In this document: piece after piece, positions 51,799 through 60,607 of the stretch
Layout: each line of letters opens with the position of its first letter
Position numbering within the stretch: the first letter of the stretch is position 1
Assembly: GCF_900187605.1 (NCBI RefSeq)
Contig: NZ_FYEA01000012.1
Location: forward strand, 218,448 to 282,447
Length of the DNA: 64,000 bases
Direction of reading: 5' to 3'
Origin: Pseudomonas sp. Irchel 3H7
Lineage (GTDB): Bacteria; Pseudomonadota; Gammaproteobacteria; Pseudomonadales; Pseudomonadaceae
Made by a program: the position numbers and the translations under genes
The notes under the pieces: model-generated
The model's database searches: none
What the model was told of the DNA's origin: nothing
Seen by the model: the letters and a program-made list of their open reading frames with translations, nothing else

Positions 51799-52368
51799 AT
51801 GAATGGTTTGAAGGTTTTACGCGCCGAAGGCTACCCGCGCATGCCGTGGAAAAACGGCGGCGGCAGCACTGAAGAAATCACCCGTGACGCGGGTGCCGGG
51901 CTGGACGGTTTTGGCTGGCGTCTGTCGATTGCCGACATCGCCGAATCCGGTGGTTTTTCAACATTCGCCGGTTATCAGCGGGTGATCACCGTGTTGCAGG
52001 GTGACGGCATGACCTTGTGCGTTGACGGCGACGATACGCGGCCGCTGTTACCGCTCGACCCGTTTGCCTTTAGCGGTGAAAGCCAGGTGTCGTGCACGCT
52101 GCTCGGCGGTGCGATTCGCGATTTCAACCTGATCTATACGCCGCAGCGTTACAGCGCGCGGTTGCAGTGGCTGGACGGTGAGCAGCGTTTCTTCAGCTCG
52201 GCGGGGACGGTGTTGGTGTTCAGTGTCAGTGAGTTGCTGGAAGTCCGGATCGGTGACAGTGTTTCGCAGTTGGGGCGACATGATTGCCTGCAACTGGACG
52301 GCAACAGCGGTCTGGCCGAAGTCTCCACCAATGCGGGTTGCTGCGTCATTGAACTGACTGGACGCTGA
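51799..52368 (+). CDS. hutD: HutD family protein (cupin-like)
   Basis: 189 residues. RMPWKNGGGSTEEITRD near the start is the family signature, then FGWRLSIADIAESGGFSTFAG and VITVLQGDGM; a bicupin-type fold without enough His ligands for an obvious metal site. Thought to tune hut expression, perhaps by binding formylglutamate or urocanate to cap pathway flux; work in P. fluorescens supports a governor role. Cotranscribed with hutC. Confidence 0.92.
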   Translation: MNGLKVLRAEGYPRMPWKNGGGSTEEITRDAGAGLDGFGWRLSIADIAESGGFSTFAGYQRVITVLQGDGMTLCVDGDDTRPLLPLDPFAFSGESQVSCTLLGGAIRDFNLIYTPQRYSARLQWLDGEQRFFSSAGTVLVFSVSELLEVRIGDSVSQLGRHDCLQLDGNSGLAEVSTNAGCCVIELTGR

Positions 52369-52380
52369 TTCAGAAATCTT

Positions 52381-52459
52381 AAAGGATCGCAGCCTTCGGC
52401 AGCTCCTACAGGGTGTACATCAAACCCAGTGTAGGAGCTGCCGAAGGCTGCGATCTTTT
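52381..52459. repeat. REP pair, GATCGCAGCCTTCGGC family
   Basis: Arms AAGGATCGCAGCCTTCGGCA (continuing GCTCCTACA) and TGCCGAAGGCTGCGATCTTT, spaced about 20 bp, with a T-rich end. Possible terminator of hutCD. Confidence 0.9.
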
Positions 52460-52649
52460 GCTTTTGGGGTGTTTCCAACCACGCACCAACTTGTTACCGA
52501 ACGCCCCAGCGTGGCGCAAAACCACGCTCATGTAACAAAGCCCCGCCTCCCTAAATCATCCCCAGGAAAAAATTCATCCACGCCTGAACCCTTGATTCAG
52601 GCGCTCTCCAGCCTTGCCGGCGATTTTTCTTGAACGACCCTCCAACAAG

Positions 52650-52666
52650 TTGGCCGCTTGATTGCA
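52650..52666 (+). promoter_or_regulatory. Sigma-54 promoter of the hutU operon
   Basis: TTGGCCGCTTGATTGCA: GG (52652-52653) and GC (52664-52665) exactly 10 bp apart in a TTGG...TTGCA context. Predicted start near 52677, inside the HutC operator. In P. fluorescens the hutU promoter is known to be sigma-54 dependent and activated by CbrB (and NtrC). Confidence 0.7.
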
Positions 52667-52670
52667 TATG

Positions 52671-52684
52671 CTTGTATGTACAAG
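52671..52684 (+). promoter_or_regulatory. HutC operator of the hutU operon
   Basis: Perfect palindrome CTTGTATGTACAAG, matching the known HutC site in Pseudomonas. It begins 5 bp past the -12 element, so repressor would cover the transcription start. Confidence 0.85.
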
Positions 52685-52816
52685 TAAAGACGTATGCGTA
52701 TGAGTCGCTCGAGACTCTCCGCAGCGTCCACTGATTCGCTTGTCGCGCATCGAAGCGCACAGGCTGCTTGCCCACTGCCAGGGTTGGTTTGAATTGATCG
52801 CTGAGGAGTCTTTTTC

Positions 52817-54499
52817 GTGACTGACAATAAGCCTACAAAGTTTCGCAACGTTGAGATCCGCGCCGCCCGCGGCAACAAGCTGACCGCCAAGAGCTGGCTG
52901 ACCGAAGCGCCGCTGCGCATGCTGATGAACAATCTCGACCCGGAAGTTGCCGAGAACCCGAAAGAGCTGGTGGTCTACGGTGGTATCGGTCGCGCCGCGC
53001 GTAACTGGGAGTGCTACGACAAGATCGTCGAGAGCCTCACCAACCTGAATGACGACGAGACCCTGCTGGTGCAATCCGGCAAGCCGGTCGGCGTATTCAA
53101 GACCCACGCCAATGCGCCACGCGTGCTGATCGCCAACTCCAACCTCGTCCCGCACTGGGCCAGTTGGGAACACTTCAACGAACTCGACGCCAAAGGCCTG
53201 GCCATGTACGGCCAGATGACCGCCGGCAGCTGGATCTACATCGGCAGCCAGGGCATCGTCCAAGGCACCTACGAAACCTTCGTTGAGGCCGGTCGCCAGC
53301 ACTACAACGACAACCTCACCGGCAAGTGGGTTCTCACCGCTGGCCTCGGTGGCATGGGCGGCGCACAACCTCTGGCGGCAACTTTGGCCGGCGCGTGCTC
53401 GCTGAACATCGAATGCCAGCAGGTCAGCATCGATTTCCGTCTGAAAAGCCGTTACGTCGACGAGCAAGCCAAAGACCTCGACGACGCTCTGGCGCGCATC
53501 GATAAATACACCAAGGAAGGCAAAGCGATCTCCATCGCCCTGTTGGGTAACGCCGCAGAAATTCTCCCGGAACTGGTAAAGCGCGGCGTGCGCCCGGACA
53601 TGGTCACCGACCAGACCAGTGCCCACGATCCGCTCAACGGTTACCTGCCTGCCGGCTGGACCTGGGACGAGTACCGCGCCCGCGCCAAGACCGAACCGGC
53701 CGCTGTGATCAAAGCCGCCAAGCAGTCGATGGCTGTGCACGTCAAAGCCATGCTGGAATTCCAGAAGCAAGGCATCCCGACCTTCGACTACGGCAACAAC
53801 ATCCGTCAGATGGCACAGGAAGAAGGCGTCGAAAACGCGTTCGATTTCCCGGGCTTCGTACCGGCCTACATCCGTCCGCTGTTTTGCCGTGGCATCGGTC
53901 CGTTCCGCTGGGCGGCACTGTCGGGTGATCCGCAAGACATCTACAAAACCGACGCCAAGGTCAAAGAGCTGATCCCGGATGACGCCCACCTGCACAACTG
54001 GCTGGACATGGCCCGCGAGCGCATCAGCTTCCAGGGTCTGCCGGCACGTATCTGCTGGGTTGGCCTGGGCCTGCGCGCCAAGCTCGGTCTGGCCTTCAAC
54101 GAGATGGTTCGCAGCGGCGAGTTGTCGGCGCCAATTGTGATCGGTCGCGACCACCTCGACTCCGGCTCGGTCGCCAGTCCGAACCGTGAAACCGAATCGA
54201 TGCAGGACGGTTCCGACGCCGTGTCCGACTGGCCATTGCTCAACGCATTGCTCAACACTGCGAGCGGGGCGACCTGGGTTTCCCTGCACCACGGCGGCGG
54301 CGTTGGCATGGGCTTCTCGCAGCACTCGGGCATGGTGATTGTCTGCGACGGTACTGACGAAGCGGCCGAGCGCATCGCGCGCGTGCTGCACAACGACCCG
54401 GCTACCGGCGTCATGCGCCACGCCGATGCCGGTTACCAGATCGCCATCGACTGCGCCAAGGAACAGGGCCTGAACCTGCCGATGATTACCGGCAAATAA
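52817..54499 (+). CDS. hutU: Urocanate hydratase HutU
   Basis: 560 residues, GTG start with TGAGGAG 8 bases upstream. Converts urocanate to imidazolonepropionate using tightly bound NAD+ as electrophile. The NAD-binding loop TAGLGGMGGAQPLA (about residues 175-188) is present, as are MYGQMTAGSWIYIGSQGIVQ and the late SLHHGGGVGMGFSQHSGMV. First structural gene of the main hut operon, behind the sigma-54 promoter and HutC operator. Confidence 0.97.
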   Translation: MTDNKPTKFRNVEIRAARGNKLTAKSWLTEAPLRMLMNNLDPEVAENPKELVVYGGIGRAARNWECYDKIVESLTNLNDDETLLVQSGKPVGVFKTHANAPRVLIANSNLVPHWASWEHFNELDAKGLAMYGQMTAGSWIYIGSQGIVQGTYETFVEAGRQHYNDNLTGKWVLTAGLGGMGGAQPLAATLAGACSLNIECQQVSIDFRLKSRYVDEQAKDLDDALARIDKYTKEGKAISIALLGNAAEILPELVKRGVRPDMVTDQTSAHDPLNGYLPAGWTWDEYRARAKTEPAAVIKAAKQSMAVHVKAMLEFQKQGIPTFDYGNNIRQMAQEEGVENAFDFPGFVPAYIRPLFCRGIGPFRWAALSGDPQDIYKTDAKVKELIPDDAHLHNWLDMARERISFQGLPARICWVGLGLRAKLGLAFNEMVRSGELSAPIVIGRDHLDSGSVASPNRETESMQDGSDAVSDWPLLNALLNTASGATWVSLHHGGGVGMGFSQHSGMVIVCDGTDEAAERIARVLHNDPATGVMRHADAGYQIAIDCAKEQGLNLPMITGK

Positions 54500-54510
54500 A
54501 TGCAAAACCC

Positions 54511-54592
54511 CTGTAGGAGCTGCCGCAGGCTGCGATCTTTTGATGTTGGTTTTTCAAGATCAAAAGATCGCAGCCTGCGGCAGCTCCCACAG
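54511..54592. repeat. REP pair, GATCGCAGCCTGCGGC variant
   Basis: Arms CTGTAGGAGCTGCCGCAGGC (continuing TGCGATCTTTTGAT) and ATCAAAAGATCGCAGCCTGC, about 15 bp apart. It lies inside the operon, between hutU and the permease gene. Confidence 0.9.
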
Positions 54593-54621
54593 AGAATCTA
54601 ACAATCCACAGAGGTTGAATC

Positions 54622-56094
54622 ATGGCTGTCAACACCGATCGTGCAGGCAACAAACCGTTGATCGAAAGGCGTTCGATCGACTACATCCCGGAAGCGGAAA
54701 GACACGGTCGTCTGTTTAGCCAGTTCACCCTGTGGATGGGCGCCAACCTGCAAATCACCGCGATTGTCACCGGGGCCTTGGCCGTGGTGCTCGGCGGTGA
54801 TGTGTTCTGGTCGTTGATCGGTCTGTTGATCGGTCAATTGCTGGGCGGCGGGGTGATGGCGCTGCATGCCGCGCAAGGCCCGAAGCTGGGCCTGCCGCAG
54901 ATGATCTCCAGCCGCGTGCAGTTTGGCGTTTACGGCGCGGCGATCCCGATCGTGCTGGTGTGCCTGATGTACCTGGGTTTCACCGCGACGGGCACCGTGC
55001 TTTCCGGCCAGGCGCTGGGGCAGTTGTTTAACGTCAGCGACAGTGTCGGCATCCTGATTTTTGCCAGCGTCATCGTGCTGGTGACGGTGCTCGGTTATCG
55101 GGTGATCCACTGGATCGGCCGCGTTGCCAGCGTCATTGGCGTGATCGCTTTCGTGTTCCTGTTCTGGCGTTTGATGAGCCAGACCGACGTCGGCGCACTT
55201 CTGCAGATCCGTCATTTCAGTTGGAGCAGCTTCCTCCTCGCGGTGTCGCTCGCGGCCTCCTGGCAGATCGCTTTCGGCCCGTACGTGGCTGATTATTCCC
55301 GTTACCTGCCGAGCAATACCTCGGCGGTCAAAACATTCTTCGCCGCCGGTGCCGGCTCTGTGGTTGGCGCACAAGTGGCGATGATCCTCGGCGTGTTCGC
55401 CGCGGCTTCCTCCAACGGTCAGTTCGCCGGTCACGAAGTCGCCTACATCGTCGGCCTGGGCGGCACCGGTGCCACCGCGGCGCTGCTGTACTTCAGCATC
55501 GCGTTCGGCAAGGTGACCATCTCGACGCTGAACTCCTACGGCAGCTTCATGTGCATCGCGACCATCATCAGTGGTTTCAAAGGCCATCTGACGGTGACCC
55601 GGATGCAGCGGCTGGTGTTTGTGCTGGTGATCGTCGGCGCCGCTACTCTGATCGCGCTGCTCGGTCAGCACTCGTTCCTCGGTGCGTTCAAGTCTTTCAT
55701 CCTGTTCCTGCTCGCCTTCTTCACCCCGTGGAGCGCGATCAACCTGGTCGACTACTACTGCATCACCCGTGAGCGCTACGACGTGCCGGCGCTGGCCGAC
55801 CCGAATGGCCGCTACGGTCGCTGGAACCTGCTCGGCATCAGCGTCTATGTGTTCGGTGTGCTGGTGCAGTTGCCGTTCATCTCCACCAAGTTCTATACCG
55901 GTCCGCTGGTGGCCGCCCTCGGTGACGTCGATATCTCCTGGATCATCGGCCTGGTGCTGCCGGCCGTCGTCTACTACGTGTGTGCAAAAAAATGGCACAG
56001 CGCGGTGCCCGATCAACTGATTCTGCCGGTCGAGCAGAACAGCGTTGTACAACCTAAAACAAGCGGGGCCGGTCGTGCTGCGGCGCAGGCCTGA
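54622..56094 (+). CDS. NCS1-family permease (cytosine/purine type), candidate urocanate transporter
   Basis: 490 residues, about 12 membrane segments. IERRSIDYIPEAERHGRLFSQ then FTLWMGANLQITAIVTGALA is the NCS1 entry; FTPWSAINLVDYYCITRERYD is the conserved late loop. The family carries nucleobases and related heterocycles. In the hut operon directly after hutU, an imidazole such as urocanate is the likely substrate; as I recall, the P. fluorescens urocanate carrier HutTu occupies this position. The substrate is inferred from context. Confidence 0.85.
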   Translation: MAVNTDRAGNKPLIERRSIDYIPEAERHGRLFSQFTLWMGANLQITAIVTGALAVVLGGDVFWSLIGLLIGQLLGGGVMALHAAQGPKLGLPQMISSRVQFGVYGAAIPIVLVCLMYLGFTATGTVLSGQALGQLFNVSDSVGILIFASVIVLVTVLGYRVIHWIGRVASVIGVIAFVFLFWRLMSQTDVGALLQIRHFSWSSFLLAVSLAASWQIAFGPYVADYSRYLPSNTSAVKTFFAAGAGSVVGAQVAMILGVFAAASSNGQFAGHEVAYIVGLGGTGATAALLYFSIAFGKVTISTLNSYGSFMCIATIISGFKGHLTVTRMQRLVFVLVIVGAATLIALLGQHSFLGAFKSFILFLLAFFTPWSAINLVDYYCITRERYDVPALADPNGRYGRWNLLGISVYVFGVLVQLPFISTKFYTGPLVAALGDVDISWIIGLVLPAVVYYVCAKKWHSAVPDQLILPVEQNSVVQPKTSGAGRAAAQA

Positions 56095-56164
56095 TTTGGA
56101 CGTGGACAGGGCTGGATGCCTCTTGACTGCCGTAAGCCAATTCATGATTAGGAGCGTCACAACA

Positions 56165-57133
56165 ATGAAATCGAACAAGACCCTGCTGACCACATTGCTG
56201 TCCATGGGCCTGCTGGCCAGTGCCGGTGCGACCCAGGCCGTGGGCTGGTGCGAATCGGGCAAACCGGTGAAGTTCGCCGGGTTGAACTGGGAAAGCGGCA
56301 TGCTGCTGACCGACGTCCTGCAAGTGGTGCTGGAGAAAGGTTACGACTGCAAGACCGACAGCCTGCCGGGTAACTCCATCACCATGGAAAACGCCCTGAG
56401 CAGCAACGATATTCAAGTGTTCGCCGAAGAATGGGTCGGCCGCAGCGAGGTCTGGAACAAGGCCGAGAAGGCCGGCAAGGTCGTCGGCGTCGGCGCTCCG
56501 GTAGTGGGCGCGGTGGAAGGCTGGTACGTGCCGCGCTATGTGATCGAAGGCGACGCCAAGCGCAAGCTTGAGCCGAAAGCTCCAGACCTGAAAAACATCG
56601 CTGACCTGGGCAAATACGCCGCCGTGTTCAAGGACGCTGAAGAGCCGTCCAAGGGCCGTTTCTACAACTGCCCGGCCGGCTGGACCTGCGAACTCGACAA
56701 CAGCGAAATGCTGAAAAGCTACGGCCTCGAAAGCAGTTACACCAACTTCCGCCCGGGCACCGGTCCTGCGCTGGATGCAGCAGTGTTGTCGAGCTACAAG
56801 CGTGGCGAGCCGATCCTGTTTTACTACTGGTCGCCAACCCCGCTGATGGGCCAGGTGGATCTGGTCAAACTCGAAGAAAAACCGGGCGTCGACAAGACCG
56901 TGAGCATCAAGGTCGGTCTGTCGAAAACCTTCCACGACGAGGCCCCGGAACTGGTCGCCGTGCTGGAAAAGGTCAACCTGCCGATCGATCTGCTGAACCA
57001 GAACCTGGGCCGCATGGCCAAGGAACGTATCGAGTCGCCAAAACTGGCGAAAATCTTCCTCAAGGAACATCCTGAAGTCTGGCATGCGTGGGTCAGTGCA
57101 GACGCTGCCAAGAAAATCGACGCGGCGCTGTAG
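56165..57133 (+). CDS. hutX: ABC transporter substrate-binding protein HutX (histidine)
   Basis: 322 residues. Signal peptide (cut near GATQAVG), then an OpuAC/ProX-type type II binding protein: WESGMLLTDVLQVVLEKGYDC, VFAEEWVGRSEVWN, FYNCPAGWTCELDN (a likely disulfide) and LFYYWSPTPLM. Start at 56165 (MKSNKTLL), behind AGGAG; the longer frame upstream overlaps the permease gene. It feeds HutWV; this quaternary-amine-type ABC system takes up histidine in Pseudomonas. Confidence 0.92.
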   Translation: MKSNKTLLTTLLSMGLLASAGATQAVGWCESGKPVKFAGLNWESGMLLTDVLQVVLEKGYDCKTDSLPGNSITMENALSSNDIQVFAEEWVGRSEVWNKAEKAGKVVGVGAPVVGAVEGWYVPRYVIEGDAKRKLEPKAPDLKNIADLGKYAAVFKDAEEPSKGRFYNCPAGWTCELDNSEMLKSYGLESSYTNFRPGTGPALDAAVLSSYKRGEPILFYYWSPTPLMGQVDLVKLEEKPGVDKTVSIKVGLSKTFHDEAPELVAVLEKVNLPIDLLNQNLGRMAKERIESPKLAKIFLKEHPEVWHAWVSADAAKKIDAAL

Positions 57134-57216
57134 GTCGATACCTCCCGGTCAACCGTGAGGCTGGCCGGGGGATATGCCGTAAACGCTTGATTGAGATTTC
57201 TGATTGAGAGCCGCTT

Positions 57217-58068
57217 ATGTTTCCCGAAAGCTTTACCTTTTCCATCGCCGACTGGGTCAACGGTTGGGTCGATTCGCTGGTCACCAACTACGGTGATGTG
57301 TTCCGCCACATCTCCGACACCCTGCTCTGGGCCATCGTCAACCTCGAAGGCTTGCTGCGCGCAGCGCCGTGGTGGTTGATGCTGGCGATCGTTGGTGTGG
57401 TTGCCTGGCATGCCACGCGTAAAGTCGTGACCACAGCAGTCATCGTCGGTCTGCTGTTCCTCGTCGGCGCCGTTGGCTTGTGGGACAAGCTCATGCAGAC
57501 CCTGGCGTTGATGATGGTCGCGACGATCATTTCGGTGCTGATCGGCATTCCGCTGGGGATTCTCTCGGCGCGCAGCAATCGCTTGCGTTCGGTGCTGATG
57601 CCGCTGCTCGACATCATGCAAACCATGCCGAGTTTCGTGTACCTGATCCCGGTGCTGATGCTGTTCGGTCTGGGCAAGGTCCCGGCGATTTTCGCCACGG
57701 TGATCTACGCCGCGCCGCCGCTGATTCGCCTGACTGATCTGGGCATTCGCCAGGTCGACGGCGAAGTGATGGAAGCGATCAATGCGTTCGGCGCCAACCG
57801 CTGGCAGCAACTGTTCGGCGTGCAACTGCCGCTGGCCCTGCCAAGCATCATGGCCGGGATCAACCAGACCACCATGATGGCCCTGTCGATGGTGGTGATC
57901 GCCTCGATGATCGGTGCCCGTGGTCTGGGTGAAGATGTGCTGGTGGGGATTCAGACCCTCAACGTCGGACGTGGCCTCGAGGCCGGTCTGGCGATCGTGA
58001 TTCTCGCAGTGGTCATCGACCGCATTACTCAGGCGTACGGTCGGCCACGGCATGAGGTGAGCAAATGA
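57217..58068 (+). CDS. hutW: ABC transporter permease HutW
   Basis: 283 residues, about six membrane segments, glycine betaine/proline-type permease. The ATPase-contact EAA loop reads EVMEAINAFGANRWQQLFGV followed by QLPLALPSIMAGINQTTMM. The N-terminal WVNGWVDSLVTNYGDVFRHI segment is amphipathic, as in ProW. It lies 83 bp after hutX and overlaps hutV by 4 bp. Confidence 0.95.
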   Translation: MFPESFTFSIADWVNGWVDSLVTNYGDVFRHISDTLLWAIVNLEGLLRAAPWWLMLAIVGVVAWHATRKVVTTAVIVGLLFLVGAVGLWDKLMQTLALMMVATIISVLIGIPLGILSARSNRLRSVLMPLLDIMQTMPSFVYLIPVLMLFGLGKVPAIFATVIYAAPPLIRLTDLGIRQVDGEVMEAINAFGANRWQQLFGVQLPLALPSIMAGINQTTMMALSMVVIASMIGARGLGEDVLVGIQTLNVGRGLEAGLAIVILAVVIDRITQAYGRPRHEVSK

Positions 58069-58895
58069 GCAACGCAACCGTGAGCAAGATCGAAGTCAAA
58101 AACGTCTTCAAGATTTTCGGCAACCGCGCCAAGGATGCGCTGGCCATGGTCGGTCAGGGCAAGACCAAGGATCAGGTGCTGAGTGAAACCGGTTGCGTGG
58201 TCGGCGTTAACGACCTGTCGCTGAGCATCGGCACTGGCGAGATCTTTGTGATCATGGGCCTGTCCGGTTCCGGAAAATCGACACTGGTGCGCCACTTCAA
58301 CCGGTTGATCGACCCGACCAGCGGCGCGATCCTCGTCGACGGCGTCGACATCCTGCAATACGACATGGATGCCCTGCGCGAATTTCGCCGGCACAAGATC
58401 AGCATGGTGTTCCAGAGCTTCGGCCTGTTGCCGCACAAGACTGTGCTCGACAACGTCGCCTACGGTCTGAAAGTCCGTGGCGAGAGCAAGCAAATGTGCT
58501 CGGAACGCGCGCTGCACTGGATCAACACCGTCGGCCTCAAAGGCTACGAAAACAAATACCCGCACCAGCTCTCCGGCGGCATGCGCCAGCGTGTCGGCCT
58601 GGCGCGCGCCTTGGCGGCGGACACCGACATCATCCTCATGGACGAAGCGTTCAGTGCGCTGGATCCGCTGATCCGCGCCGAGATGCAGGACCAGTTGCTG
58701 GAGCTGCAAAAGACCCTGCACAAGACCATCGTCTTCATCACCCATGACCTCGACGAGGCGGTGCGTATCGGCAACCGCATTGCGATTCTCAAGGATGGTC
58801 GCCTGATTCAGGTCGGTACGCCGCGCGAGATTCTGCATTCGCCGGCGGATGAGTATGTTGACCGGTTCGTGCAGCGGCGGGCGGCGGTGGTTTGA
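58065..58895 (+). CDS. hutV: ABC transporter ATP-binding protein HutV
   Basis: 276 residues. Walker A GLSGSGKSTLVRHFNRL, Q-loop VFQSFGLLPHKTV, signature LSGGMRQRVGLARAL, Walker B DIILMDEAFSALDP and H-loop VFITHDLDEAVRI. The N-terminal VFKIFG...ALAMVGQGKTKDQVLSET insert is typical of the quaternary-amine uptake (ProV-like) ATPases, but there are no C-terminal CBS domains. Third gene of the histidine uptake system. Confidence 0.96.
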   Translation: MSNATVSKIEVKNVFKIFGNRAKDALAMVGQGKTKDQVLSETGCVVGVNDLSLSIGTGEIFVIMGLSGSGKSTLVRHFNRLIDPTSGAILVDGVDILQYDMDALREFRRHKISMVFQSFGLLPHKTVLDNVAYGLKVRGESKQMCSERALHWINTVGLKGYENKYPHQLSGGMRQRVGLARALAADTDIILMDEAFSALDPLIRAEMQDQLLELQKTLHKTIVFITHDLDEAVRIGNRIAILKDGRLIQVGTPREILHSPADEYVDRFVQRRAAVV

Positions 58896-58925
58896 TCTGA
58901 ATTATGCAGTGCACTGACTGGCCCT

Positions 58926-59040
58926 ATCGCTGGCAAGCCAGCTCCCACAGGGGTTGTGTGAACAATGAGGGCTCGCAGGCCCAGTTCCTACAGAGATTGT
59001 GTGAACACTGGAGATCCTGTGGGAGCTGGCTTGCCAGCGA
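58926..59040. repeat. REP pair, CTGGCAAGCCAG family, with long middle
   Basis: Arms ATCGCTGGCAAGCCAGCTCC (continuing CACAGG) and CCTGTGGGAGCTGGCTTGCC (continuing AGCGAT). The 63-bp middle has a repeated TTGTGTGAACA and a decayed third arm (GGCCCAGTTCCTACAG). Lies inside the hut operon, between hutV and the first hutH. Confidence 0.88.
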
Positions 59041-59083
59041 TGAGGCCGGTAAAGCTGCATCAATATTACGGTTGAGGTTTTAG

Positions 59084-60607
59084 ATGTTCCAGGCTGAAAA
59101 AATCGTTATCACCGGCGCCCCTCTGCGCTGGCAGGACTTGGTCGCCGTTGCCCGTCATGGCGCGCTTCTGGAGCTGTCCAGCGACACCTGGGCGCGCATC
59201 GAAAACGCCCAAGGCATCGTCCAGCGCATCGTCGCAAGCGGCGAGCGCGCCTATGGCGTCAACACCGGCCTGGGCGGTTTGTCCAACGTCTCGCTGCAGG
59301 ACGAACAACTCAGCCAGCTCTCGCGCAACACCTTGCTCAGCCACGCCTGTGGCGTCGGCCCGGTGCTTGCCGACGAGCAGACTCGCGCGATCATCTGCGC
59401 GGCGATCCACAACTACAGCCACGGCAAATCCGGCCTGCATCGCCGGGTCGTCGAAGCCCTGCTGGCGCTGCTCAATCGCGGCATCACCCCGCAAGTGCCG
59501 TCGCAAGGTTCGGTGGGCTACCTGACGCACATGGCGCACATCGGCATCGCGTTGCTCGGCGTCGGCAATGTCAGCTATCGCGGGCAGATCACCTCGGCGC
59601 AACAAGCGCTGGCCGAAGAGGGGTTACAACCGGTTCAGCTCGGCGCAAAAGACGGTTTGTGCCTGGTCAACGGCACGCCGTGCATGACCGGCCTCAGCTG
59701 TCTGGCGATTGCCGACGCGACGCGTCTGGTGCAATGGGCCGACGTCATCGGCGCGATGAGTTTTGAAGCCCAGCGCGGCCAGATCGATGCGTTCGACGCT
59801 GAAATCATCGCGCTGAAACCGCATCCGGGCATGCAGCAGGTTGGCGTCAATCTGCGCGCCTTGCTCGATGGCAGCGAAGTGATTGCGTCGAGCAAAGGCA
59901 TTCGCACTCAGGATGCGCTGAGCATCCGTTCGATCCCGCAAGTTCACGGCGCCGCGCGCGATCAGCTCGATCATGCAATCAAGCAGGTCGAGGCCGAACT
60001 CAACGGCTGCACTGATAACCCATTGTTGCTAGGCACGCCGGACAACTTCCGGGTGATGTCGCAAGCCAACCCGCACGGGCAGTCGGTGGCGATGGCGGCG
60101 GATCTGCTGGCGATTGCCATGGCAGAAATCGGCTCGATTGCCGAACGTCGTCTGGATCGTCTGGTGAATCCGCACGTTAGCGGTCTGCCGGCATTTCTGG
60201 TGGCCAATCCGGGGGTGAACTCCGGGATGATGATCGTCCAGTACGTCGCTGCGTCACTGTGTGCGGAAAACCGCCAATTGGCGCAACCGGCGGTGCTCGA
60301 CAACTACATCACTTCGGGCCTGCAGGAAGACCATTTGAGCATGGGCACCAACGCTGCGCTCAAGCTGCATCGTGCGCTGGAAAACTGCACGCAGATTCTC
60401 GCCATCGAATATCTGCTGGCGGCGCAGGCCTTTGAATTTCTCAAGGAACAGCGCTTCGGCGCGGGCACTGACCGCGCGTGGCGACTGCTGCGCGAAACGG
60501 TCCCGGCCTACGATCAGGATCGCTGGCTGGCGCCGGATATCGCCGCCGCCGCGAGCGTGTTGAAAGCCCCGAATGTGCTGGGCAACGTTTTACCGAATTT
60601 GCACTGA
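59084..60607 (+). CDS. hutH1: HAL/PAL-family paralogue without the MIO triad (first hutH)
   Basis: 507 residues, full length and open. By alignment with the second hutH in this window it keeps YGVNTGLG (Tyr57), LSHACGVG, LVNGTP (Asn), an Arg in LSIRSIPQVHG, ANPHGQSVAMAADL and QEDHLSMG (Glu). But the segment that should read GSVGASGDLAPLAHM reads GSVGYLTHMAHI: exactly three residues, Ala-Ser-Gly, are absent after Gly145. That triad cyclises to the MIO electrophile, essential for ammonia elimination. The active-site Tyr (281 in the second copy) is Leu279. A histidase role is therefore unlikely; it may be regulatory, a partner subunit, or act in another way. Confidence 0.85.
   Translation: MFQAEKIVITGAPLRWQDLVAVARHGALLELSSDTWARIENAQGIVQRIVASGERAYGVNTGLGGLSNVSLQDEQLSQLSRNTLLSHACGVGPVLADEQTRAIICAAIHNYSHGKSGLHRRVVEALLALLNRGITPQVPSQGSVGYLTHMAHIGIALLGVGNVSYRGQITSAQQALAEEGLQPVQLGAKDGLCLVNGTPCMTGLSCLAIADATRLVQWADVIGAMSFEAQRGQIDAFDAEIIALKPHPGMQQVGVNLRALLDGSEVIASSKGIRTQDALSIRSIPQVHGAARDQLDHAIKQVEAELNGCTDNPLLLGTPDNFRVMSQANPHGQSVAMAADLLAIAMAEIGSIAERRLDRLVNPHVSGLPAFLVANPGVNSGMMIVQYVAASLCAENRQLAQPAVLDNYITSGLQEDHLSMGTNAALKLHRALENCTQILAIEYLLAAQAFEFLKEQRFGAGTDRAWRLLRETVPAYDQDRWLAPDIAAAASVLKAPNVLGNVLPNLH

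Larger units (their letters stand above)
52369..52816. other. 448-bp region between hutD and hutU
   Basis: Contains a REP pair (52381-52459), a sigma-54-type promoter (52650-52666) and the HutC operator (52671-52684). No gene seen. Confidence 0.7.
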
